60,631 bases of DNA, taken from NCBI GenBank assembly GCA_005793345.1, contig SXSU01000130.1, forward strand, positions 1 to 60,631. The letters run 5' to 3'. Below, piece after piece: positions 35,447-44,377 of the stretch; the stretch's first letter is position 1; each line of letters opens with the position of its first letter. Under the pieces are notes generated by a model that did not search any database, was not told the origin of the DNA, and worked only from the letters and a program-made list of their open reading frames with translations. Both the position numbers and the translations under genes were made by a program. The stretch is from Bdellovibrionales bacterium. GTDB lineage: Bacteria; Bdellovibrionota; Bdellovibrionia; Bdellovibrionales; Bdellovibrionaceae.

Positions 35447-36613
35447 ATGATCCGACGACTAGTTAACCCATTAAAATCAGATAGTTTTTTTATATTTGGC
35501 TCCAGAGGAACTGGAAAATCTACTTTTATTAAGAGACAATTTTTTTCAACTTTATCTGCAGATGAAATTTGGCAAATTGATCTGCTTGATGATGATATCT
35601 TTGAACGCTACTCACGTAAACCTTCTTTGTTGGAATCTGATTTTATTGAACTTAAAAAAAAACCTGAATGGATTTTTATTGATGAAGTACAAAAAATTCC
35701 AAAACTTCTGAATCATGTCCATCGTATGATTGAAAACAATAAACAAAAATTTATTCTGTCAGGCTCAAGTGCTAGAAAACTAAAAACAGTTGGTGCTAAT
35801 TTACTTGCAGGAAGAGCCTTTTTAAATTTTATGTATCCACTCACCTTTCTTGAATTAAACGATTTATTTGAGTTAAATGAAGTATTGCACTGGGGGAGTT
35901 TACCCAAAACGGTTGGAATCCCAAACGAACAAAAAATGAGTTATCTTCGCTCTTACGTATTAACTTATATTAAGGAAGAAATTTTACTTGAACATTTCAT
36001 AAAAAATCTTGAACCCTTTCGGGATTTTCTTGAAGTAGCCGCACAAATGAACGGAAAAATTATTAATTATTCGAAAATTGCAAGTGAAGTTGGGGTTGAT
36101 GATAAAACTATAAAAAATTATTATTCAATTTTAGAAGACACTTTAATTGGAATCTATTTGCCTGCATATCATAAATCAATTCGAAAAGGACAAAGTCAAC
36201 ACCCTAAATTTTATTTTTTTGATCTAGGAGTTAAGCGAACAATCGACAGATCTTTTCATGATCGCTTCTCATCAGGTTCCATTGCATTTGGAGATGCTTT
36301 CGAACATCTAATTTTTTTAGAAATCTATAGATTAAATTCTTATCTCAATAAAGATTTTAGAATTTCATATTTTAGAACAAAAGAAGGTAAAGAAATTGAT
36401 CTTGTATTATCTCGTTCACGCAGAACCATTGCTATTGAAATAAAGTCAAAAGATAAAGTTGATTTTGAGGAGGTAAAAAAATTAAAATATATAGCAACAG
36501 AAATCAAGGCTACCGAAATTTATTACTTAACTAGAGATGAACACTCTACAAATATAAACGGTGTTCATTGCCTTCATTGGCAAGAAGGTATTAAAACTAT
36601 TTTTTCTACATGA
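35447..36613 (+). CDS. AAA-type ATPase with DUF4143 domain, paralogue B
   Basis: The 388-aa protein aligns with the divergent neighbour over its length. Walker A is GSRGTGKST (18-26), Walker B WIFIDEVQKIP, then GSSARKLKTVGANLLAGRA. The C-terminal DUF4143 region includes YFRTKEGKEIDLVL and TIAIEIKSK, again PD-(D/E)xK-like. The start ATG has no proper Shine-Dalgarno and seems leaderless, see the promoter entry. Whether the pair forms a hetero-complex or is a duplicated mobile cassette is unknown. Confidence 0.88.
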   Translation: MIRRLVNPLKSDSFFIFGSRGTGKSTFIKRQFFSTLSADEIWQIDLLDDDIFERYSRKPSLLESDFIELKKKPEWIFIDEVQKIPKLLNHVHRMIENNKQKFILSGSSARKLKTVGANLLAGRAFLNFMYPLTFLELNDLFELNEVLHWGSLPKTVGIPNEQKMSYLRSYVLTYIKEEILLEHFIKNLEPFRDFLEVAAQMNGKIINYSKIASEVGVDDKTIKNYYSILEDTLIGIYLPAYHKSIRKGQSQHPKFYFFDLGVKRTIDRSFHDRFSSGSIAFGDAFEHLIFLEIYRLNSYLNKDFRISYFRTKEGKEIDLVLSRSRRTIAIEIKSKDKVDFEEVKKLKYIATEIKATEIYYLTRDEHSTNINGVHCLHWQEGIKTIFST

Positions 36614-36764
36614 ATTAATATTGTCTAACATATAGTCAGCCATTAAAACTTTTCACTTCACTTTAATATTTAAGGTGAGTCTTGCAAATTTAAATTATTA
36701 TCATTACTGCTAAATCAGAATTACAGATCAATTTGTTGAATTAGAAAAAAAAGGATTTTTTTTA

Positions 36765-38246
36765 ATGAACTTTTATTCAAAATTATTTTTGATACTATTA
36801 CTTTTTTTCCAAAATAATAACTCGTATGCGGTAAAAAAAATAGATAATAAATCCAATTTAGTTTGCACTTCGCTTTTCAAAACTTCTCGAAACAGCAATG
36901 AAATATATGCACCAACAAAAGATCTTTTAAGATGGCTAATAACTCTAAGGGGTGGCGGAAAAATATCCGATTTTTCACCTAAGGTTAAAAAACAAATAAA
37001 ATTGTTTTTAGAGCAAAATTTTATTTATGAATTAACAACTGAAAATTTAGATAGAGCAATTATCTCTTTATATAAAAATATTGCAAACATTGAGGCTGAT
37101 CAATCAGAACTTAAAACATGGATAGGGAATCAAATCGCTTCACTTCGTATTGGTATGGCTTCACATGAAGCAGACCCAATGGATTCACATGATTTTCAAA
37201 GGGGGTGGGGATTTCGATTGCTCCGCGAATCTGATCCAATATTTAGTGATCCCAATTATCTTGCCGAAATGCTTTCTTCAACTTCATTATGGGGTACTCA
37301 TTTCATACGAAGAAGAGGAAAATTTGATCTAGATGAAAAATATTTTAAAGAATTCAATCAACTTTGGAGATCCGTAGCACCTTATAAATCTGAAATCGCT
37401 CGCTTTACTATTTCTGGAAGTGAAGCAAATAACAGTTTATTTTTATTTGCAGATAAAGCTGTCCAAAAACGTTTTCAAAAAATTACTCAAATTAAATCTG
37501 AAATTCTTGCTTTAGGAAATACTTATATCGCAACAGATTCATCAGTAAGAAATAGATTTAATATTTTTCCGGAGTTTAGTGAAATAACTACAAGTGAACT
37601 TGATTTATCTGATCGTCCCTTAACTTTTTTAGAACAAGAAAAACTTGATAGTTTAAGAAGTATATTTTCTGATTCTAAAAGACAGGTTGGAGGAATACTT
37701 TTAGAAATAGTGTATTCTAGAACTATCAAAATGTTTTCGCGGAGTTTTTTAATCTCTTTAAGAAATTTGTGTGATGAATATGGAGTTCTCATTTTTGATG
37801 ATGAAGTTTTGTCAGGTGGTGGCCGCACAGGAAAATTTTTTGCATACGAGCATATTCAAGGCTTTGAACCAGATTTTGTAACATTTGGAAAGGGTTTAGT
37901 CGTCTCGGGTGTCCTTGCCACTCGTCGGATTATTGAATCAAATTACTCAATTGTCAACGCCGGGGCTCTTCATCAAACTACAGTGACTAATCATAACGAA
38001 GTTATTTTGAAATCATCTCTTATTCTACGTAGAATTCAAGAAGGCCATTTAATGGAAAATGCATTCAATACTGGAAATTATTTAAAAGAAAAATATGGAT
38101 TCACTGGATTAGGACTAATGTTATCTACTCAAAGTGTAATGAATAGTCCACGTAAACCCAATCTAGTAAATGTAGCCTCTGTATACAATCGCTTACTCCC
38201 CTATTTAGATTTAACTCCAGAAGAAGCAGACCAAATATTTGAGTAA
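36765..38246 (+). CDS. Class III PLP aminotransferase-like protein with a signal peptide
   Basis: The 493-aa protein begins with a signal-like stretch (LFLILLLFFQNNNSYA) followed by a class III aminotransferase fold. It shows ISGSEANNSLF (phosphate binding), LIFDDEVLSGGGRTG (the pyridine-ring Asp), and the PLP-lysine candidate Lys376 in VTFGKGL. Family members are acetylornithine, ornithine and glutamate-semialdehyde aminotransferases. It lies beside the arg cluster, which lacks argD, so it may supply that step, but the apparent export signal argues against a cytoplasmic role. The SD AAGGA precedes the ATG by 9 nt. Substrate is undetermined. Confidence 0.8.
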   Translation: MNFYSKLFLILLLFFQNNNSYAVKKIDNKSNLVCTSLFKTSRNSNEIYAPTKDLLRWLITLRGGGKISDFSPKVKKQIKLFLEQNFIYELTTENLDRAIISLYKNIANIEADQSELKTWIGNQIASLRIGMASHEADPMDSHDFQRGWGFRLLRESDPIFSDPNYLAEMLSSTSLWGTHFIRRRGKFDLDEKYFKEFNQLWRSVAPYKSEIARFTISGSEANNSLFLFADKAVQKRFQKITQIKSEILALGNTYIATDSSVRNRFNIFPEFSEITTSELDLSDRPLTFLEQEKLDSLRSIFSDSKRQVGGILLEIVYSRTIKMFSRSFLISLRNLCDEYGVLIFDDEVLSGGGRTGKFFAYEHIQGFEPDFVTFGKGLVVSGVLATRRIIESNYSIVNAGALHQTTVTNHNEVILKSSLILRRIQEGHLMENAFNTGNYLKEKYGFTGLGLMLSTQSVMNSPRKPNLVNVASVYNRLLPYLDLTPEEADQIFE

Positions 38247-38248
38247 AG

Positions 38249-38719
38249 CTAATCTTCGTTGAGACTTTGTTCAATTTTAAACAAGAGATTCTTTATTTGC
38301 GCGTGAGATGTTGGCGCAACAAAAACAGTATCATCACCTGCAATACATCCTAAAATCTCATCAGAAAAATGGATATCAACATAACGACCAACTAATGAGG
38401 CCGAACCTGGATGAGTTCGAATAACAATCATTGATCCATTTGATTTTAAACTTGTGACCATACTTGCAAGAGAGGTTGATTGAACTGGAGGAATTACTTC
38501 TGTCGAAAGACGATATACTGTTCGTCCTTGAGAATCAAAGGTCCTTATCGCACCCAATTTACGGAGATCTCTCGATACTGTTGATTGAGTCACTTGAAAG
38601 TTAGATTTTTCTAACTTTTCAACCAATTCTTCTTGAGTACTTAAGTTATCATCGTTGAGTAACTGTTTTAAAAATTCAATTCTTGATTTTGTTGGTTTAC
38701 TCAAAACTTTCTCCTCCAT
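38249..38719 (-). CDS. argR: Arginine repressor ArgR
   Basis: The 156-aa protein has the N-terminal winged helix with VTQSTVSRDLRKLGAI (about residues 53-68) and the C-terminal oligomerisation and arginine-binding domain ending in GCIAGDDTVFVAP near residue 130. It forms hexamers that bind ARG boxes when arginine is bound. It is the last gene of the argC-J-B-F-R transcription unit and its ATG overlaps the argF stop by 1 nt, so it is probably autoregulated through that operon. Confidence 0.95.
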   Translation of the reverse strand: MEEKVLSKPTKSRIEFLKQLLNDDNLSTQEELVEKLEKSNFQVTQSTVSRDLRKLGAIRTFDSQGRTVYRLSTEVIPPVQSTSLASMVTSLKSNGSMIVIRTHPGSASLVGRYVDIHFSDEILGCIAGDDTVFVAPTSHAQIKNLLFKIEQSLNED

Positions 38720-39678
38720 TACTTTAGAAGCTCTAGTAATATCGCCTTTTGTATATGAAGTCTATTTTCACTTTGCATAAAAATAAAAGATTGTGGATGA
38801 TCGGGTAAAGTTTTTGAGATTTCTTTACCCCTTTCCATAGGCATACAATGCAATACTATAGCTTCAGGATCTGCAATTTTTAGTAAAGTCTCGTCAACTT
38901 GATAATCACGAAAAGCCACTTCGCGATCTATGGATTCGGCTTCAAATCCCATACTGGTCCAAACATCTGTGTACAAAGCGTGAGACTCACTTACCGCTGT
39001 TTTTATGTTTTCATGGGAAGTTATCGAACCAATAGCTCTTGACGAACCCTTCGCTGGAGACAAACTCGATTTTAAATTTTCAAGTGCAAGTTCTAAAACC
39101 TGGGGATCTGGTTGATAATTTTTAGGACATGCATAATGCAAGTGAATTCCCATTCGTGGACATAAGAGCATTAAGCTATGAAGCATATTATTACCATCAC
39201 CTATATAAGTCATTTTTAGCCCATTTAAATTTTTCCATTTTTGCTTTAAAGTTAAAAGGTCTGCCATAACTTGGCAAGGATGATGACTATCAGTAAGGCC
39301 ATTAATAACAGGAATCATTGAAGCCTTACTAAATCTCTCAACATAATTGTGATCAAAGGTTCTTATCATAACTCCATGGGCATACCCAGATAACACTCGA
39401 GCAAGATCTTCGGGCTCCTCAGTTTTTCGAGAGCCTCCTTGACTATCGATTACATGGCCCCCAAGTTCGGTCATCGCAACTGTAAAACTCATTCGAGTTC
39501 TCAACGATGGTTTATCAAATAGCATCACCAATGTTTGTCCAGTAAGATCATTTCTATTTTTAAAGTTTTTATGAATTCGAGCTGCTTTTCTTTCATTATA
39601 TAATTCTAAACCTAGATCTAATATCAAATTAATTTTATCTGGTGACCATTCTGTCCCAGTTAAAAAATGTCTTGTCAT
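38719..39678 (-). CDS. argF: Ornithine carbamoyltransferase
   Basis: The 319-aa enzyme makes citrulline from ornithine and carbamoyl phosphate. Motifs present are FDKPSLRTRMSFTVAM (carbamoyl-phosphate loop), SHHPCQVMADLLT, DVWTSMG (the SMG loop binding ornithine) and HCMPMERGKEI with the catalytic Cys. The HCMPM version differs from the common HCLPA. GAGG lies upstream of the ATG. Repeat R7 interrupts the operon just upstream, between argB and this gene. Confidence 0.94.
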   Translation of the reverse strand: MTRHFLTGTEWSPDKINLILDLGLELYNERKAARIHKNFKNRNDLTGQTLVMLFDKPSLRTRMSFTVAMTELGGHVIDSQGGSRKTEEPEDLARVLSGYAHGVMIRTFDHNYVERFSKASMIPVINGLTDSHHPCQVMADLLTLKQKWKNLNGLKMTYIGDGNNMLHSLMLLCPRMGIHLHYACPKNYQPDPQVLELALENLKSSLSPAKGSSRAIGSITSHENIKTAVSESHALYTDVWTSMGFEAESIDREVAFRDYQVDETLLKIADPEAIVLHCMPMERGKEISKTLPDHPQSFIFMQSENRLHIQKAILLELLK

Positions 39679-39711
39679 TTAATTGTCCTCATAAATTTTT
39701 TTTATTTTTTA

Positions 39712-39821
39712 TTCATAATACGGGGTGATTCAAAATCACCCCCAACAAACAGGAAAATAACGGCGAAGGATTTTGTCTCGTATAATCGCGCAAGCGATCA
39801 AACTTAATCATGAGCAGTTAT
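39712..39821 (+). repeat. Dispersed hairpin repeat, copy R7 (variant B) inside the arg operon
   Basis: It begins TTCATAATACGGGGTGATT with a perfect hairpin A (ATCACCCC), then CAACAAACAGGAAA. The left arm of B reads ATAACGGCGAAGGATTTTG instead of the usual sequence, while the right arm is normal (TAATCATGAGCAGTTAT), so the two arms no longer pair well. The stop codon of argB (TAA at 39818-39820 on the minus strand) is inside the right arm. Confidence 0.9.
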
Positions 39822-40603
39822 TTATTTATACAAGTGCATTTTGTTTGAAGATATAAATCATTTTTAAAAGATTTAAATAAACCAAAATTCTCACTACCAT
39901 TAAGAATATTAACTTCTTCCACCCCATGGTTTAGTCCGTGAAGAATGGTATTAACTTTTGTTAACATTCCTCCTGTAACTACCTGTTTATCAATTAACTT
40001 TTGAAGTTCTAGTGGATTTAATTTTTGTAACAGTTGTTTTGAATGATCTAAAATTCCATTTTGATCAGTGACAAAATACACCTTTTCTATGGCCATTGAT
40101 TCTGCAATACGTATTGCTGCCCAATCGGCATTGATATTAAAAGCTAAACCAGATTCACAATCAAATCCGATTGGAGCAATCACTGGAACCACACCTGTCG
40201 CTTTTATTACTTTTTGTAACCACTCTGTATTTACATTTTCAATGTCACCAACAAGCCCAAGCTCTGAATTTAATTGTTTGCACTTTAAAAACTGATTTGA
40301 AGCTCCCGAAATTCCCATAGCTGGAACTTTAAATTTATTAAGGGTTCGCACTAAATTTTGATTAACCTGCCCCACTAGTACAGATTCAATTACTTTCATC
40401 ATTTGTGGAGTTGTTACACGAAGTCCATTTTTAAATTCCCACGAAATACCATGACGTAATAATTCGTCGTTTATCGCTGGCCCCCCGCCATGAACGATAA
40501 TCAAATCTTTTTCAAATTTGTAAATATCAGCAATATTTGCGCAAAGATTTTCAAGAACACTTTGATCTTGAAGAGCTGCACCGCCTAGCTTAATAAGTTT
40601 CAT
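39818..40603 (-). CDS. argB: N-acetylglutamate kinase
   Basis: The 261-aa kinase phosphorylates N-acetylglutamate, the second step of arginine synthesis. It shows MKLIKLGGAAL (the catalytic lysine Lys5 and GG), IVHGGGPAINDELL, and FNINADWAAIRIAESM. Length is typical of the short, E. coli-like form without an N-terminal helix, which usually goes with a lack of arginine feedback inhibition. Its ATG overlaps the argJ stop by 1 nt. The TAA stop comes from repeat R7; the last few residues before it (TKCTCINK) look atypical and may mark the R7 insertion. Confidence 0.94.
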   Translation of the reverse strand: MKLIKLGGAALQDQSVLENLCANIADIYKFEKDLIIVHGGGPAINDELLRHGISWEFKNGLRVTTPQMMKVIESVLVGQVNQNLVRTLNKFKVPAMGISGASNQFLKCKQLNSELGLVGDIENVNTEWLQKVIKATGVVPVIAPIGFDCESGLAFNINADWAAIRIAESMAIEKVYFVTDQNGILDHSKQLLQKLNPLELQKLIDKQVVTGGMLTKVNTILHGLNHGVEEVNILNGSENFGLFKSFKNDLYLQTKCTCINK

Positions 40604-41811
40604 TATGAATACTCCGTATTTATTTCTACGTATTTACTTGAAAGATCGCATCCCCAAGCCGTAGCACTAAGATCACCCGCTTGAAGATCCACTTTAATAA
40701 TTACCGTATCTGTTTTAAGAGCAGAACGCACTTCTGCTCTATCAAACTCTATCACTGCACCTTGCGAGAAAACTTTTGTCCCCTGAATAGTTAAACTCAT
40801 ATTCTCAAAACAATAGGCTGGCACTTGTTCAGCACCTAATCGCGCTAGTATTCTCCCCCAATTTGGATCTTCACCGTGAATTGCTGTTTTTACCAATGGA
40901 CTCAAAGTCACACCTCTAGCTGCTCGCCTTGCAATTTCTAAATCAGGAGCACCATTAATTTGAACTTCAATTAATTTAGTGGCACCTTCTCCATCACGTG
41001 CAATAGATTGAGCTAAGGTTTGGCATAAGGATTCAAGCGCAAAATAAAATTTTTCTTCATCCTCTTTTGAAATCAGTTCAATTTTACTAGCACCATTAGA
41101 CATCATAAACACACAATCATTGGTAGATGTATCACCATCTACACTAATCATATTAAAACTATGATCAACAGCTTGCTTTAAAAATTTTTGCGACAATTTT
41201 AAATCAACAACAGCATCAGTTAAAATATAACCAAGCATAGTTCCCATATTAGGATGAATCATCCCAGAACCTTTACAAATTCCTGTAAGCCTTACTTTTC
41301 CCTGGCACAAATCTAAATCAATATAAGCTGATTTAGGAATTAAATCTGTCGTTAAAATAGAAGTGGCAAAGGCCTCGGCAGAATTTAATCTACGTTCAAT
41401 CAGTTCATGAATTCCGGATTCAATTTTTTCAATAGCCAAGTGTTGACCAATAACTCCTGTGGAGGCTGCTAGCACTTGATCATTTTCACAATTAAGAACT
41501 TCGGCAACCTTTGCAACCATTCGCAAATTATGTTGCATTCCGAGTTCACCTGTTGCTGCATTAGCTTGTCCACTATTTGTAATAATGGCTCTTATTTCCG
41601 ATGAGGGAACTAATTTTTGGCTATATAAAACAGGCGCTGCTTTAAATTGATTAAGAGTAAAAACACCAACCGTGTTAGCTTTAAATTCTGAAATTATAAT
41701 TCCCAAGTCAGGACGATATTTACGAACACCACAATTGATTCCACTTGTCGTAAATCCAATTGGTAGCGGGGTACGTGTGAGGCCTGGGCCAATTTTCACA
41801 ACATTATTCAT
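40603..41811 (-). CDS. argJ: Glutamate N-acetyltransferase / bifunctional ArgJ
   Basis: The 402-aa precursor transfers the acetyl group of N-acetylornithine to glutamate, recycling acetyl. The autocatalytic cleavage site GEGATKLIEV, with the nucleophilic Thr, is present near residue 190, as is the N-terminal GFTTSGINCGVR. I start it at ATG 41811, overlapping the argC stop as ATGA; the frame runs 14 codons upstream within argC without need. Whether it also makes N-acetylglutamate from acetyl-CoA cannot be decided here; no argA is in the window. Confidence 0.93.
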   Translation of the reverse strand: MNNVVKIGPGLTRTPLPIGFTTSGINCGVRKYRPDLGIIISEFKANTVGVFTLNQFKAAPVLYSQKLVPSSEIRAIITNSGQANAATGELGMQHNLRMVAKVAEVLNCENDQVLAASTGVIGQHLAIEKIESGIHELIERRLNSAEAFATSILTTDLIPKSAYIDLDLCQGKVRLTGICKGSGMIHPNMGTMLGYILTDAVVDLKLSQKFLKQAVDHSFNMISVDGDTSTNDCVFMMSNGASKIELISKEDEEKFYFALESLCQTLAQSIARDGEGATKLIEVQINGAPDLEIARRAARGVTLSPLVKTAIHGEDPNWGRILARLGAEQVPAYCFENMSLTIQGTKVFSQGAVIEFDRAEVRSALKTDTVIIKVDLQAGDLSATAWGCDLSSKYVEINTEYS

Positions 41812-42953
41812 AACACTCCCTCTCGTTGCATTAAACCAAGCTCTATATCCCAACCAAAAATTTGGTTCATATTTTCTATGGCTTGTGTTGCTGCACCTTT
41901 CATTAAATTATCAATTGTTGAATAAATATAAATTTTTGTTTTATCAACTTTATATGTGATATGAGTACGCGCACTTCCAACAACTTTTTTTAAGGAAAGT
42001 CTTACAGTGCTTTGATGATCAGAAGCAGGACCAAACTTCACTAATTTGTAATCTTTAAATCCAGAGATATAAGCTTCTTTAATTAACATCTCAATATTTT
42101 GATTATTTACAATTTGATTATTTGTAAAATGTTCTGAATTTATTTTCCCATAAATTCCAGCAATGATTCCTCGTCGCGTGGGCAACAGTGAGGTTGAAAA
42201 TATTGGGTCAATTTCACAATTACTAAACTTATTTGCATACTCACAAATCTCAGGAAAATGCTGATGGGAGGCAATTTTATAAGGAAGACATTCATGATCC
42301 ACTTCATTAAATAATAAATTTTCGGCGGCTTTTCTTCCCGCACCGGAAGTTCCTGATTTAGCATCAATTACAATTGTAGTTGGATCTATAATTTTATTTT
42401 TTAAGATTGGGATAAGTGCTAACAAAATTGCTGTTGCATAGCAACCTGGATTAGATATCAGAGCCGACGTTTGAAGTTCATTAACATTTGCAAAAGGAAT
42501 CAAACCATAGGTTTTAGAATTAAGAAATGGTAATGAATTTTTAGTATGATTTAACTTATACCATTGTGGATAAAGCTCTGGATTATGTAGACGAAAAACA
42601 CCACTCAAATCTATAATTTTTATTTTATTTTGAAATAGATTAAATAACTCGGGAACCAATTCTAATGAGACTTCAGCAGGAGTCGCCAAAAATAAAAGGT
42701 CTAAGGTAAATTGATTTATTCTCGTTTTAAAGTCCTCATGACACAAGGAAATAATTTTTTCTAAATTCAAATTATTTTCAGGCAAAAATGACTGTACTGA
42801 TTCCGTTCTTTGATTTTGCACAATAAAAACTTTATCAATATTTGGATGAAGCAAAAGTGATCTTAATAACTCTTGTCCAGAATACCCGTAGGCTCCAAAA
42901 ATTGCACATTGAATTTTATTTGAATTGCTAATCATAATTTTGCTTAACCCCAT
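41808..42953 (-). CDS. argC: N-acetyl-gamma-glutamyl-phosphate reductase
   Basis: The 381-aa enzyme reduces the ArgB product. The NADP-binding FGAYGYSGQELLRSLLLH and the active-site Cys in SNPGCYATA (near residue 170) are clear. It is longer than the common 340 residues because of short insertions. First gene of the leftward arginine operon; the ARG-box-like sites at 43034-43068 are upstream. No strong SD is visible for ATG 42953; an alternative ATG lies six codons in. Confidence 0.93.
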   Translation of the reverse strand: MGLSKIMISNSNKIQCAIFGAYGYSGQELLRSLLLHPNIDKVFIVQNQRTESVQSFLPENNLNLEKIISLCHEDFKTRINQFTLDLLFLATPAEVSLELVPELFNLFQNKIKIIDLSGVFRLHNPELYPQWYKLNHTKNSLPFLNSKTYGLIPFANVNELQTSALISNPGCYATAILLALIPILKNKIIDPTTIVIDAKSGTSGAGRKAAENLLFNEVDHECLPYKIASHQHFPEICEYANKFSNCEIDPIFSTSLLPTRRGIIAGIYGKINSEHFTNNQIVNNQNIEMLIKEAYISGFKDYKLVKFGPASDHQSTVRLSLKKVVGSARTHITYKVDKTKIYIYSTIDNLMKGAATQAIENMNQIFGWDIELGLMQREGVL

Positions 42954-43033
42954 TATTCATATAGTACTAAGTCTATCCTCACTAACACTCTTTTAACTAC
43001 CGCATTGAGGTTAAGATTGAGTTAAGATTTACA

Positions 43034-43087
43034 TGCATACTTATGCGCTAAAAGAGAATAATTATGCATCATAATAATATTTGTCAA
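43034..43087. promoter_or_regulatory. Paired ARG-box-like operators and argC promoter region
   Basis: TGCATACTTATGCG (43034-43047) and AGAATAATTATGCA (43055-43068) resemble ArgR half-site pairs (TGAAT-N4-ATTCA in E. coli). Their start-to-start spacing is 21 bp, the same as tandem ARG boxes bound by one hexamer. On the minus strand a TTGACA (43082-43087) lies upstream of argC and the second box covers the region where its -10 should be. The site could control both argC and argG. Confidence 0.6.
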
Positions 43088-43173
43088 CACTATTTTTTAA
43101 TTGCAATCTCTGCAACATTATGCAAATTCTCAGAATTAAAATTTAATTATAAAAAATTTGCGAAGGATAAAAT

Positions 43174-44367
43174 ATGAATAAAGTTGTTTTAGTATATTCT
43201 GGTGGACTTGACACTACTGTATGCATTCCAATGATGAAAGAAGAATACGGTTACGACGAAATAATTACGGTTACAGTTGATGTGGGACAAGATCCTAAAG
43301 ATATCCAGCAAGCTGAAGAAAAAGCTAAACATTTAAATACAAAACACTTTACTATTGATGCCAAAGAAGAGTTCGCAAAAGATTTTTGTTTTACATCTTT
43401 AAAAGCAAATGGAACCTATGAAGGATACCCAATTAGCACATCCATTGCTCGCCCCTTAATAAGCAAAAAAGCCGTTGAAATTGCAATGCAAGAAGGTGCC
43501 ACCTCATTTGCCCATGGTTGCACTGGAAAAGGTAATGATCAGTTTCGAATTGAATATGTAATACAGGCTTTAATGCCCAATGCTAAAATCCATGCCCCCA
43601 TTCGCGAAAAAAATATGACTCGAGTTTGGGAAATTGATTATGCAAAAAAGAAAAATCTTCCAATTCAACAGAGTTTAGAAAAAATATGGAGCATTGATGA
43701 AAATCTTTGGGGTCGATCTATTGAAGGTGGAAAGCTTGAGGATCCTAATTTTGCACCACCTGAAGAAATTTTTCAGTGGACAAAAGGGCCACTAAACTCA
43801 CTCAATGAAATCTGTGAAGTTGCAATTCAATTTGAAAATGGAACCCCCATAAGCATCAATGGTAAAACTTTAACGCCTGCACAATTAGTGTTACTTGTAA
43901 ATAAAATTGCTGGCGACAATGGAATTGGTCGAATTGATATAATGGAAGACCGAATGCTCGGACTAAAAGTACGTGAAAACTATGAATGTCCTGGCTCTGC
44001 ATTATTACTAACAGCACATAAAGCTCTAGAGGCCCTTGTTCTTACTCGTGATGAAATTCGTTTTAAAGCAATTGTGGATCAAGAATGGTCAAAGCTAGCT
44101 TATGAAGGTCTTTGGTACGACCCATTTAAAGATGCTCTTGAATCCTTTATCAATAAAACCCAAGTCCGTGTTTGTGGTGAAGTTGTTTTAAGGTTATATA
44201 AAGGCTCAGCTCAAGTTATTAAACGCAGTAGTCCTTGGGCACTTTACTCAGAAGCCCTAGCATCATTTGATAATGCTGAGGCCTATGATCAAAGAGAAAG
44301 TACTGGTACGGTTAAAAACTTTGGACTACAGTCGCGAATGTTTTATCAATTAAAAAATGCTCGATGA
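43174..44367 (+). CDS. argG: Argininosuccinate synthase
   Basis: The 397-aa ligase joins citrulline and aspartate with ATP. The ATP PP-loop VYSGGLDTTVCIPM at the N-terminus, GCTGKGNDQFRIE and DRMLGLKVRENYECPG are present, as in argininosuccinate synthases. GAAGGA precedes the ATG. It is transcribed away from argC and starts about 105 bp after the second ARG-box-like site. The next gene, argH, starts 10 nt after its stop. Confidence 0.95.
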   Translation: MNKVVLVYSGGLDTTVCIPMMKEEYGYDEIITVTVDVGQDPKDIQQAEEKAKHLNTKHFTIDAKEEFAKDFCFTSLKANGTYEGYPISTSIARPLISKKAVEIAMQEGATSFAHGCTGKGNDQFRIEYVIQALMPNAKIHAPIREKNMTRVWEIDYAKKKNLPIQQSLEKIWSIDENLWGRSIEGGKLEDPNFAPPEEIFQWTKGPLNSLNEICEVAIQFENGTPISINGKTLTPAQLVLLVNKIAGDNGIGRIDIMEDRMLGLKVRENYECPGSALLLTAHKALEALVLTRDEIRFKAIVDQEWSKLAYEGLWYDPFKDALESFINKTQVRVCGEVVLRLYKGSAQVIKRSSPWALYSEALASFDNAEAYDQRESTGTVKNFGLQSRMFYQLKNAR

Positions 44368-44377
44368 AAGGGATTTT

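Noticed and set aside
44357..44377. Upstream start (MLDERDF) for argH within the argG tail
   Set aside because: It lacks an SD, while ATG 44378 has AAAGGGA upstream and begins with the family-typical KLWGGRF.
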